Source: Arthrobacter ipis (GTDB taxonomy: Bacteria > Actinomycetota > Actinomycetes > Actinomycetales > Micrococcaceae). From it: a stretch of DNA of 64,000 nt. The notes beneath the pieces were generated by a model. The model had not been told where the DNA came from, did not search any database, and saw nothing but the letters and a program-made list of their open reading frames with translations. The position numbers and the translations under genes are program-made. Positions 35,035 through 43,024 of this stretch are shown here, one piece after another; position 1 is the stretch's first letter, and every line of letters starts with the position of its first letter. Location: assembly GCF_014694315.1 (NCBI RefSeq), contig NZ_JAAOXD010000003.1, forward strand, positions 959,741 to 1,023,740, given 5' to 3'.

Positions 35035-36915
35035 TCAGCTGCGGGACTCCTCCTGGCCCGCGTAGGTGTCCAGCAGCGCCGCTGCACCCTTCCCGGCTTC
35101 GCCTTCCTCGGAGAGGGCGGAGCGCATGCCGTCCAGCTTTTCGGCGCCCGCCGGGAAGGGCGGCAGGAGGGGCACATCCGGGTCGGTCAGCACCTCGATC
35201 ACCACCGGGCGTTCCGCGGCGAGTGCCCGGTCCCAGGCATCGGCGACCTGCTCCGGGGAGTCAACGCGGATGCCGGTCAGCCCCAGCAGCTCCGCATAAC
35301 CGGCGTAGGGAAAGTCAGGGATTTCCTGGCTGTCCGGGAACCGCGGTTCGGATTCGGTCTCGCGCTGCTCCCACGTGACCTCGGCCAGATCCCTGTTGTT
35401 GAACACGCACACCACGAACCGCGGGTCGGACCACTGCCGCCAGCGGTGCGCCACGGTGACCAGCTCGGCGATGCCTGCCATCTGCATGGCGCCGTCGCCG
35501 GCCAGGGCCACGACGGGCCTGTCCGGCCGGGCCAGCTTGGCCGCGATCCCGTATGGAACGGAGCAGCCCATGCTTGCCAGCGTCCCCGAAAGGTGCGCCG
35601 GAACTCCGGCCGGCAGGGTCAGCTGGCGCGCGTACCAGTAGACGCAGCTCCCGACGTCGACGCTCACCTGGGCGTTGTGCGGGAGCCTGCCGCTGAGCTC
35701 GCGGACCACGAGCTCGGGGTTGACGGGGCTGGCCGGAACGCGGGAGCGCTCCTCGGCAAGGTCGCGCCAGCTGCGGACCTGCTCCTCCACTTCGGCCCGC
35801 CACTGCTTGCGGGCCTGTGCCTGCGGACTGCTGGCCTGCGGGTTCCCATCTGATTGCCCGCCGGCACCGTTCAGCAGCTCCGCCAGCCTGGCAAGGGTTT
35901 CGGCCGCATCGCCCACGAGACCCACTTCCACGGGATAGCGGTTGCCGACCTTCCGGCCGTCGATGTCCACCTGGACGGCCCGGGCGGCCCCGGGTTTCGG
36001 GTAGAACTCGGTCCAGGGGTCGTTGGAGCCGATGATCAGAAGCGTGTCGCAGTTCCCCATCAGATGGGCGCTTGCGGTGGAACCGAGGTGCCCCATGGTC
36101 CCCGCCGCGAACGGCAGCGTCTCATCCATGTATGGCTTGCCCAGGAGGCTGGTGGTGATGCCGGCGTCCAGCTGCTGCGCGAGAGCGACCACCTCGGCCT
36201 GGGCGTTCTTGGCGCCCTGACCCACCAGGAACGCCACCTTACTACCGTCTCCCAGCACCTCGGCAGCCCTGGCCAGGTCGTCATCGTGAGGCAGCACCCG
36301 CGAAGGCTGCCATTCGGGCGCGGTGACAATGATGCCGTGCTCCTGGTCGAGCTCCGGCGCCGGAGCCTTCTGGATGTCGTGCGGGACAATCACGACGCAC
36401 GGGGTGCGGGTTTCGAGCGCTGTGCGGAAGGCGCGGTCCAGCACCATGGGAAGCTGCTCGGGTGTGCTGACCATCTGCGCGAACTGCGCCGCCACGTCCT
36501 TGAAGAGTGTGAGCAGGTCGATTTCCTGCATGTAGGCCGATCCCAGCACGCTGCGGCTCTGCTGGCCGATGATGGCCACCACCGGGACGCCATCCAGTTT
36601 GGCGTCGTAGAGCCCGTTGAGGAGGTGCACCGCGCCCGGCCCCTGGGTGGATGTCACCACACCCACCTGGCCGGTGTACTTGGCGTGCCCGACGGCCATG
36701 AACGCCGCCGTTTCCTCATGGCGGGCCTGGACGAATTCGACGCCATCTCCGCCGCCGCCGGGGCTGTCACCGCTCTCGGCGCCGCCGCCCTGCGTACTAC
36801 GGCGCAGCGCGCCCATGAAGCCGTTGATGCCGTCCCCGCTGTAGCCGAAGACCCTGTTGACGCCCCAGGCTTTGAGGCGCTCCACCATTACGTCGGCAAC
36901 CAGCCGGTCAGCCAT
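35035..36915 (-). CDS. Thiamine-pyrophosphate enzyme, PoxB-like
   Basis: 626-residue protein with the three-domain layout of acetolactate synthase/pyruvate oxidase. The activating Glu lies in QARHEETAAFMAVGHAKYTG, the central Rossmann domain binds FAD in relatives, and the TPP/metal motif is GDGAMQMAGIAELVTV...VFNNRD. It is closest to pyruvate dehydrogenase (quinone) or generic TPP-requiring proteins, converting pyruvate to acetate and CO2. It is longer than E. coli PoxB, with a Gly-rich insertion at about 40-57. AAAGGAG precedes the ATG. It lies next to stress-like genes, and a stationary-phase role would fit. Confidence 0.85.
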   Translation of the reverse strand: MADRLVADVMVERLKAWGVNRVFGYSGDGINGFMGALRRSTQGGGAESGDSPGGGGDGVEFVQARHEETAAFMAVGHAKYTGQVGVVTSTQGPGAVHLLNGLYDAKLDGVPVVAIIGQQSRSVLGSAYMQEIDLLTLFKDVAAQFAQMVSTPEQLPMVLDRAFRTALETRTPCVVIVPHDIQKAPAPELDQEHGIIVTAPEWQPSRVLPHDDDLARAAEVLGDGSKVAFLVGQGAKNAQAEVVALAQQLDAGITTSLLGKPYMDETLPFAAGTMGHLGSTASAHLMGNCDTLLIIGSNDPWTEFYPKPGAARAVQVDIDGRKVGNRYPVEVGLVGDAAETLARLAELLNGAGGQSDGNPQASSPQAQARKQWRAEVEEQVRSWRDLAEERSRVPASPVNPELVVRELSGRLPHNAQVSVDVGSCVYWYARQLTLPAGVPAHLSGTLASMGCSVPYGIAAKLARPDRPVVALAGDGAMQMAGIAELVTVAHRWRQWSDPRFVVCVFNNRDLAEVTWEQRETESEPRFPDSQEIPDFPYAGYAELLGLTGIRVDSPEQVADAWDRALAAERPVVIEVLTDPDVPLLPPFPAGAEKLDGMRSALSEEGEAGKGAAALLDTYAGQEESRS

Positions 36916-36943
36916 CGCACACTCCTTTTGATAGTCGTCCTGC

Positions 36944-37171
36944 TTATTCGTCGTGCCCCTGGTCGCCGCTCATCTGGTCTTCGGCGGGCGGCGTCTCGCC
37001 GGGCGGCACTCCCCCGCCCGGCTCAAGGCCCGTGACGTTGCCGTTCAAGGGATCGGGGTTGGGCGTGGCGGCCGAGTCCCCGCGGGCGGCGTCGTCGGTT
37101 CCGGCTTCGCCTGTCCTGGCGGCGTCGCGGTCCGGGTTCGCTGGGTCATTTTCGGGATGGTAGCTGCTCAT
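36944..37171 (-). CDS. Small acidic Pro/Gly-rich protein
   Basis: 75 residues, Asp/Glu/Pro/Gly-rich and probably disordered, with the segment NVTGLEPGGGVPPGETPP seen in small actinobacterial proteins (possibly DUF6480). AAGGAGG lies upstream of the ATG at 37171. It sits 28 bases upstream of the PoxB-like gene on the same strand and is likely cotranscribed. The longer frame to 37792 is antisense to the next gene and is not used. Confidence 0.68.
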   Translation of the reverse strand: MSSYHPENDPANPDRDAARTGEAGTDDAARGDSAATPNPDPLNGNVTGLEPGGGVPPGETPPAEDQMSGDQGHDE

Positions 37172-37343
37172 GGTTCTGCGGTCCTCCTTGGAACAGGTGC
37201 GCCTGCGTGGCGACGGATTCAGTGACGGACTCAGGCTGCCGGGGCCCGGCAACACTGGACTAATTGTAAGCATGCTGATAATTCTGGAACAGTCAGATGC
37301 CGCACAGTCCGGCCCGACCGGAACGTTTCGAAGGAGCAAACTG

Positions 37344-37811
37344 ATGGGAATCGGCGACAGCATTGGCAAAGCAGCGGAGAACGCGATGGAGGACCTGGGG
37401 CAGACGTCCGACCCGACCGACGACGCCCACGCGCCCGAGCCGGGAGCGTCCGACGAGGACATCCAGGTCCACTCCTCCATAAGTGAGGGCTCCAATGCCA
37501 GGGATGGCGACGACGGTCCGCGAGCAGGTGTGCACACGACCTCCACACCGCAGGGCCCCGGTACCGGGACGGGCGGGGGCCAGGGCACCGGCGGCACGGC
37601 CGGAACGTCGGGCACGGAAGAGTCATCGGGAACAGACGAGTCAGCCGGGGCGGCGACGTCTGGCGGCATCGGAGCGGCAGGCACGGACGCCCCCGAAGCA
37701 GCGCGCGGCGTACCCGGGCCGGCCGGGCTGCCCGAACCGGACCCGGAAGAACTGCGGGCAGATCCTTCCGAGGGGGACCAGGACCCGGGCACCGGCCTGG
37801 GGCGCGGCTAG
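37344..37811 (+). CDS. Gly/Ser/Asp-rich disordered hypothetical protein
   Basis: 155 residues: a short helix at the start (MGIGDSIGKAAENAMEDLG), then a long Gly/Thr/Ser/Glu stretch with no hydrophobic core. The short helical head recalls CsbD-like stress proteins but is too short to call. AAGGAG 7 bases before the ATG supports it. It is divergent from the small acidic gene and interlocks by four bases (CTAG) with the GDPD gene. Confidence 0.65.
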   Translation: MGIGDSIGKAAENAMEDLGQTSDPTDDAHAPEPGASDEDIQVHSSISEGSNARDGDDGPRAGVHTTSTPQGPGTGTGGGQGTGGTAGTSGTEESSGTDESAGAATSGGIGAAGTDAPEAARGVPGPAGLPEPDPEELRADPSEGDQDPGTGLGRG

Positions 37812-38665
37812 CGCCACTGCCCGCGCGCCTGCAGGACCTCCTTCAGCAGGTCGGCGCGGTCGGAGACGACGCCGTCCACTCCGAGGTCCAGCAGCCGGTG
37901 CATCTCGGCAGGCTCATTGATGGTCCAGACGTGCACGTACAGCCCGAGCTCATGCGCCCGGCGCACGAATCCCGGCGTTACAACAGGAATAGCCCGGTAG
38001 CGGACCGGCACCTGCAGGGCATCGACGTCTCGCAGCGCCCGGAGCAACACCGCCCGAACCGGGGACGCCAGCGGGCGAACGGACAGCAGTGGCCCCAACA
38101 CCAGGAAGAGGGCATTCGCAAAGGTCCCCGCCGACGATGCGGTCCTGCGGCTGAGCTGCTTCAGGACTGCGCGGCGCCGGCGGTCCGAGAAACTGGCGAT
38201 CAGCACCCGGTGGTGGACCTGGTGGCGCTCGATCGCGGCCACGACGCTGGGCACGGAGTGCCAGTCTTTGACGTCCAGATTGAAGCGCGCGTCCGGAAAC
38301 GCCGCCACAAGTTCGTCGAACGTTGGCACGGGCTCCGTCCCGCCAATCCGCACCCGCCGCACCTCGTCCGCCGTGAGGTCATGGATCCTCCCGTGGCCGT
38401 CCGTGACCCGGTCCAGGGTGCGGTCGTGGAAGAGGAGCAGCTCGCCGTCGGACGTGGTGTGGACGTCCGTCTCCAGATGGGAATAGCCAAGCTCGACGGC
38501 GGCGCGGAACGCCGCCAGCGAATTCTCCAGACCGGCCAGCGAAAATCCCCTGTGGGCCATGGCCACCGGCCTGCCCGAGCCAGGCAAGGAACCCGGCTCA
38601 CCCACACCGGAAGCTGCCCCTGGTTCAGGGCCGGGAGCGGAGAAGTAAGGCAGGGTTCCCGTCAT
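37808..38665 (-). CDS. Glycerophosphodiester phosphodiesterase
   Basis: 285 residues. The GDPD catalytic pattern AHRGFSLAGLENSLAAF (about 37-53) is followed by LETDVHTTSDGELLLFHD, giving the expected His, Arg, Glu and Asp residues. It splits glycerophosphodiesters to glycerol 3-phosphate plus an alcohol. There is no signal peptide, so it is cytosolic. The start is the ATG at 38665 with a weak ribosome site; a later start near MAHRG is possible. Confidence 0.88.
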   Translation of the reverse strand: MTGTLPYFSAPGPEPGAASGVGEPGSLPGSGRPVAMAHRGFSLAGLENSLAAFRAAVELGYSHLETDVHTTSDGELLLFHDRTLDRVTDGHGRIHDLTADEVRRVRIGGTEPVPTFDELVAAFPDARFNLDVKDWHSVPSVVAAIERHQVHHRVLIASFSDRRRRAVLKQLSRRTASSAGTFANALFLVLGPLLSVRPLASPVRAVLLRALRDVDALQVPVRYRAIPVVTPGFVRRAHELGLYVHVWTINEPAEMHRLLDLGVDGVVSDRADLLKEVLQARGQWR

Positions 38666-38685
38666 CCCCGAAGCTTAGACCAGCC

Positions 38686-38928
38686 TCAGGCGGGCAGAAT
38701 CTCCACGCCGTCGCTGCAGTGCAGCAGCGTGCGGCCGCGGCCGCCGTCGAGATCCACCCACACCACGCTGCGGTCCGGCGTGACGGCCGAAACGCGGCCG
38801 CCGGTTTCGAATCCCGGCGCAAGCAACACGCTGACCCGGTCCCCCTCACGCAGGGCCGACCAGTGCGGGGCCGGCTTCACGGGACGCAGCGGAACCTCGG
38901 CACTATTTTTGGTCTTTTTCCTGGCCAC
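38686..38928 (-). CDS. Small basic hypothetical protein
   Basis: 80 residues with a Lys-rich start and several short strands (GDRVSVLLAPGFETGGRVSAV), suggesting a small beta-barrel of KOW/SH3 style. It starts with GTG at 38928 after GGGGA. It lies 20 bases upstream of the GDPD gene on the same strand. Function unknown. Confidence 0.55.
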   Translation of the reverse strand: MARKKTKNSAEVPLRPVKPAPHWSALREGDRVSVLLAPGFETGGRVSAVTPDRSVVWVDLDGGRGRTLLHCSDGVEILPA

Positions 38929-39035
38929 GATGTCCCCTATCGGTCACTCACCCAACAGGCCACACCCTATGGTGCGGACATGAACGCAAGTTGACCGCCA
39001 GCCGGGAGTTCGGTGGCAGGCGGGCGACGGCGGCC

Positions 39036-39854
39036 TTACGGCAGCTGGAGGCCCAGCGAGGCGAGCTTTTCCTCGAGAATCTGGGCCACGCCGTCGTCGT
39101 CAAAATGCGGCGCCTGCTGGCCGGCGGCCCTGATCGCTTCCGGGTGCCCGCTGGCCATGGCGTAGCCGTGGCCAGCCCAGCGGAGCATCTCGATGTCGTT
39201 GGGCATGTCGCCGAACGCCACGACGTCCGCGGCATCAATGCCCAGCGAGGCGGCGTAGTCGGCGAGGGTGACGGCCTTGTTGATCCCCGGCACGGCGAGT
39301 TCCAGCATGGCGACGGTGGGTGCCGAGTGCGTTACCGAGGCCAGGTTCCCGACTGCGGGCCCTACCTCTGCGAGGAAGTCGTCGGCTGTGCCTTCGCGGA
39401 CGATGGCCAGGAACTTGACGACGGCGTCTTCCGCGGTGAGCGTCGAGGCCAGCGGGGCAGGGGTGAATTCAGATAGCAGTTCGCTCGAGCCGTTTTCGAT
39501 GAAGCCGGGTTCGAGGTGGAAGCCGGTGAGGGTTTCGGCGGCGAAGAGGGCGGTGGGACGCACCTTCTTGATGATCCGCCGGATTTCGAAGATGTCGTCG
39601 ATGGCCATGGTCTGCGCCGAGACAACCTTGTCCGCCTCGAGGTCCCACACCACGGCGCCGTTGGAACAGATCACGGTGCCGGTGTGGCCCAGCTGCTCCT
39701 CGAGCGGGTGCAGCCAACGCGGCGGGCGGCCGGTGACAAAGACGAGTTCAACGCCGGCCTTCCGGCAGGCGTGGAAGGCCCGGATGGTGCGGTCACTGAT
39801 TTTTCCGTCGTGCCCAAGGATCGTTCCGTCTATGTCACTCGCTACCAACCGCAT
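39036..39854 (-). CDS. Cof-type HAD-IIB phosphatase (second copy)
   Basis: 272-residue HAD hydrolase. Motif I is SDIDGTILG, motif II FVTGRPPRWL, Lys in NKAVTLADYAASLG and motif IV AFGDMPNDIEMLRWAG. It is distinct in sequence from the copy at 17955-18800. It lies 30 bases after the histidine kinase gene on the same strand and is probably cotranscribed. The substrate is unknown, likely a sugar phosphate. Confidence 0.87.
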   Translation of the reverse strand: MRLVASDIDGTILGHDGKISDRTIRAFHACRKAGVELVFVTGRPPRWLHPLEEQLGHTGTVICSNGAVVWDLEADKVVSAQTMAIDDIFEIRRIIKKVRPTALFAAETLTGFHLEPGFIENGSSELLSEFTPAPLASTLTAEDAVVKFLAIVREGTADDFLAEVGPAVGNLASVTHSAPTVAMLELAVPGINKAVTLADYAASLGIDAADVVAFGDMPNDIEMLRWAGHGYAMASGHPEAIRAAGQQAPHFDDDGVAQILEEKLASLGLQLP

Positions 39855-39884
39855 GCTGCCAGTTTACGTGGGCCGTCCGGATGC

Positions 39885-41564
39885 TCAGGAGACGGGGAGG
39901 CTCACCGTTACCGTGGTTCCTTTGCCCGGCGCACTGCGAAGGCTGATCGAGCCGCCGTGGCCCTCGACGATGGTCTTGCTGATGGGCAGTCCCAGGCCTG
40001 CGCCCGGGATGGCCGTTTCGCGGGAGCGTGCGGAACGGAAGAACTTGGTGAAGGCCTGCTCCTGTTCCTGCCCGTCCATGCCAATGCCGGTGTCTGCGAT
40101 CGAACAGACAACGTGGCTATTGGACCGGTAGGCACGGGCAGTGACCCTTCCCCCGTCCGGCGAAAACTTGATCGCATTGGACACCAGGTTGCCGAAAACC
40201 TGGCTGATCCGGCCGGGATCGACGCGGGCGGTCAGTGGTTCCTCGACGTCGAGGACCAGTTCCACACCGCTGACGGCGGCCTTGGCATGAGAGGAGGCCA
40301 CCACCCCCGCCAGCAGGCTGGCGACATCGGCTTCCTGCAGGGTCAGTTCCACGCGCTCCGAGGCGACGGCGATCAGATCGTTCACGAGGCCGAGCAGATG
40401 GTTGGCGTTGCGTTGCACGATCCGCAGTTCCTCCTCGATGTCCTCGTGGCCAGGCTCGTCGAGGACCAGTTCGAGGTAGCCAAGGATGGACGTCAGCGGC
40501 GTGCGGAGCTCATGGGAGACGGTGGCCACGAAGTTGTCTTTGGCCGACAGGGCACGAATCAGTGCCGTGACTTCGGCGAAGGTGATGAGCGCGCCTGCAT
40601 GGTTTCCGTTCGCGGAAACCATGGTGCGTGCCGTGACGGAGTACGCACGCATGTCCTCGCCCTCACCGGCCCAGTGCAGCTCGTCGGTAAAGGTCTCGCC
40701 TCCGGCCGCGCGCGCCGTCGGGTAGCGTTCCGGCGGCACCGGAGTGGCGCGGTCGGCCTGAAACAGCCGCGGCCGGTTGGCTGACGGCGCCGGTCCGGAC
40801 AACGCCGGGTCGGTCCGCAGGGCTTCGTTGGTCAGGACGTCGTGTCCGTCCTGGTCCACCACCCACACGCCAACATTGACGGTGGAAAGTACTGCGTCCA
40901 GGAGCCGCTGCCGGTGCACACTCTCGGCGACGGTGTCCGCGAGCGCCTCATCCTTCCTGACCAGCGTCTGGCGCTGGCGGTAGAGGGTGCCCGCCACTAC
41001 GTGCGCGGTGACGGCGATGGCGGCCATGACCAGCGGCAGGAATATCGCCCTAATCATCGCCCCTTGGGAGGGCGGGGCACCGAAGGCCATTGCGGGCAGC
41101 AGTGTGCTGAGGACGGTTGCACTCACGGCGAGGACGACGCCGGATCGGTTGCTGTCCACGGACAGCCAGATCACCGGAAAGACGAGCAGGAGGCTCAAGA
41201 CGCTGAAATTGGATCCGCCAGCGTCCCGTGTGAAGCCGATGGCCAGGCAGTCCAGGACCGGTATCACGGCGTAGGCCCCCCTCGGGAGCCTGCCCCAGGG
41301 CACGCCCACGCTCAGTCCAAAGAGTGCGGTGTGGGCCAGCAAGGCGAGCCGGAAGCGTTCATCGGCCAGCGTTTCGGGGTGGAAGATCGCAGCTGCGGCA
41401 ACTACCAACAGCACAGTGGCGGAAAGGGGCAGTTGCCGGACTATGACTCGGCCGCGTTCTCCGAGGCTGCCAAATAACGCATCAACCTTGTCGGCCAAGT
41501 CAGGGCCGCTGCCGCCGCCAGGCCGAAGCTCCGGCTGGACACACGGTTCACTTGCACGACTCAT
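39885..41564 (-). CDS. Membrane sensor histidine kinase (orphan)
   Basis: 559 residues. The N-terminal half has about six membrane helices (residues 45-200) in a MASE-like sensor, a linker helix, a PAS domain (about 220-330), then HisKA with SHELRTPLTSILGYLEL and HATPase with NLVSNAIKFSPDGG, DTGIGMDG and GAGLGLPISKTIVEGHGG. It phosphorylates itself and then a response regulator, but none is encoded nearby. It follows lacI by 95 bases on the same strand and precedes a Cof phosphatase gene. The start at 41564 is chosen for its GGAAGAG-like site. Confidence 0.88.
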   Translation of the reverse strand: MSRASEPCVQPELRPGGGSGPDLADKVDALFGSLGERGRVIVRQLPLSATVLLVVAAAAIFHPETLADERFRLALLAHTALFGLSVGVPWGRLPRGAYAVIPVLDCLAIGFTRDAGGSNFSVLSLLLVFPVIWLSVDSNRSGVVLAVSATVLSTLLPAMAFGAPPSQGAMIRAIFLPLVMAAIAVTAHVVAGTLYRQRQTLVRKDEALADTVAESVHRQRLLDAVLSTVNVGVWVVDQDGHDVLTNEALRTDPALSGPAPSANRPRLFQADRATPVPPERYPTARAAGGETFTDELHWAGEGEDMRAYSVTARTMVSANGNHAGALITFAEVTALIRALSAKDNFVATVSHELRTPLTSILGYLELVLDEPGHEDIEEELRIVQRNANHLLGLVNDLIAVASERVELTLQEADVASLLAGVVASSHAKAAVSGVELVLDVEEPLTARVDPGRISQVFGNLVSNAIKFSPDGGRVTARAYRSNSHVVCSIADTGIGMDGQEQEQAFTKFFRSARSRETAIPGAGLGLPISKTIVEGHGGSISLRSAPGKGTTVTVSLPVS

Positions 41565-41659
41565 CAGTCTCTTCCCCCCGGAGCAGCATGAAGAACGTCC
41601 CCCCGACCGTTTGAAGGCTCTGGTCACAGAATAACCCGCAGCAGGTGGCCGGGCAGAGG

Positions 41660-42745
41660 CTAGCGTGACATGGCTCCATCTTTACGGGGCGCGTCTTTTC
41701 GGGGAGCATCTTCCCGCGGCGGGGCGGTGGACTCCCGCACGACCAGCTGGGTGGCCAGCTCCACTCTCCGCGAATCCAGCAACTCCCCACGCATTTGGCG
41801 CAGGACGAATCGCAGGGCAGTGGCGCCCATCTCCTGCAGCGGCTGGGAAACCGACGTCAGCGGCGGCACCGACTCCTCGGCCTGGTAAGTGCCATCGAAG
41901 CCGACCAGGCTCATGTCCTCTGGCACCCGGATGCCCTGCCGGCGCGCTTCGGCGAGCACACCCAGGGCGATGCTGTCGCTACCGGCGAAGATGGCAGTGG
42001 GAGGGTGGGCCAATCCAAGCAGGTGCTTCATGCCATTGGCGCCGTGTTCCGACCGGAATTGACCCGACAGCACAAACTCGTCCTCGACGCCCACGCCGGC
42101 CGATCTCATGGCTGCCATGTAGCCGTGCAGCCTCGCCTGGTTGCATTCGGCTGCATCAGGGCCGCCGAGGTAGGCAATCCTGCGATGGCCAAGCTCCAGC
42201 AGGTGGGAGGTCGCAGCCTTTCCCCCCGCCCAGTTGCTTGCACCGACGCTGACCACGTCCCCCGGAGGCGGATTCAGGGGGTCGATGACCACGACAGGGA
42301 TTTTCCGGCGGTGAAAGGCGTCCAGCTGGGCGTCCCCGAAGGCCGATGTCACGACGATCATGCCGCAGCGGCCCTCATCAACGATCCGCTGGGCACGCTG
42401 TTCCGGGGTCAGGGTTGATGCCCCCTGCTTTCCGGTGACGTTCAGCAGGACTTCGATATCCGAGACGGCTGCGGACTCCACCACCCCGTTGAGGACCTCT
42501 ACCGCATAGCCGGATTCGAGGCTGTCGATGACCACCTCGACAATTTGCCGCCCCGAGACGTTCCGGCGGTTCTGCAGCGGAGACTTGTAGCCGGTCCGGG
42601 CCAGCGCGGTCAGCACTTTGGCACGGGTGTCCGCAGAGACGTCGTCCCTGCCGTTGATCACCTTGGAGACTGTGGGCGTGGAGACTCCAGCTTCCCGTGC
42701 GACGGCAGCCAACGTCAGCTTGCCTTGAGATTCGATCTTGGACAT
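41660..42745 (-). CDS. LacI-family transcriptional regulator
   Basis: 361 residues. The helix-turn-helix is LTLAAVAREAGVSTPTVSKV (10-29), followed by NGRDDVS and the hinge, then a periplasmic-binding-like sugar domain. The C-terminal tail has three degenerate five-residue repeats (PREDA, PRKDA, PRKDG) from a 15-base DNA repeat. AAGGGAA precedes the ATG at 42745. It is divergent from the sugar ABC cassette and most likely represses it and itself through the two CGAAA-N2-TTTCG sites in the intergenic region. Confidence 0.92.
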   Translation of the reverse strand: MSKIESQGKLTLAAVAREAGVSTPTVSKVINGRDDVSADTRAKVLTALARTGYKSPLQNRRNVSGRQIVEVVIDSLESGYAVEVLNGVVESAAVSDIEVLLNVTGKQGASTLTPEQRAQRIVDEGRCGMIVVTSAFGDAQLDAFHRRKIPVVVIDPLNPPPGDVVSVGASNWAGGKAATSHLLELGHRRIAYLGGPDAAECNQARLHGYMAAMRSAGVGVEDEFVLSGQFRSEHGANGMKHLLGLAHPPTAIFAGSDSIALGVLAEARRQGIRVPEDMSLVGFDGTYQAEESVPPLTSVSQPLQEMGATALRFVLRQMRGELLDSRRVELATQLVVRESTAPPREDAPRKDAPRKDGAMSR

Positions 42746-42756
42746 CCGTTCCCTTT

Positions 42757-42770
42757 TCGAAAGATTTCGA
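42757..42770. promoter_or_regulatory. LacI operator candidate 1 (autoregulation)
   Basis: TCGAAAGATTTCGA is a perfect 6+2+6 palindrome, 11 bases before the lacI ATG and next to its ribosome site. It shares CGAAA-N2-TTTCG with the second site at 42891. Confidence 0.6.
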
Positions 42771-42838
42771 GACCTCAGTCTGCAGGCTTCCCATGGTTTC
42801 GTCAACGCTGCGCCGCGCCAACAGCGCCAAAAAAATGC

Positions 42839-42867
42839 TTGACGCATCCGAGCCACATGGTTATGTT
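42839..42867 (+). promoter_or_regulatory. Promoter of the sugar ABC cassette
   Basis: TTGACG (42839-42844), 17 bases, then TATGTT (42862-42867). This is close to the housekeeping sigma consensus. A start near 42874 would leave a leader of about 150 bases before the binding-protein ATG and would place operator 2 just downstream of the start. Confidence 0.55.
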
Positions 42868-42890
42868 TTATCTCACACCGCAAGTTTTAT

Positions 42891-42902
42891 CGAAATATTT
42901 CG
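42891..42902. promoter_or_regulatory. LacI operator candidate 2 (cassette repression)
   Basis: CGAAATATTTCG, a perfect 5+2+5 palindrome with the same half-sites as the one near lacI. It lies about 24 bases beyond the predicted -10 box, so a bound repressor would block early transcription. Confidence 0.6.
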
Positions 42903-43024
42903 GAACTGCGGCCAATGTCTCAGCAAACAGTTCATGGGCAGTGCCGCCTGGCCCCAGGCCGGCCTCCCGTACTTACAAGCCGGGCTATCAGCGTCGAGCC
43001 CGATGGATGAATGGAAATGTTTAG

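Noticed and set aside
37172..37792. 282-codon minus-strand frame extending the small acidic gene
   Set aside because: The extension is antisense to the plus-strand gene at 37344 and has low-complexity Ser/Pro content; the strong ribosome site is at the internal ATG 37171.
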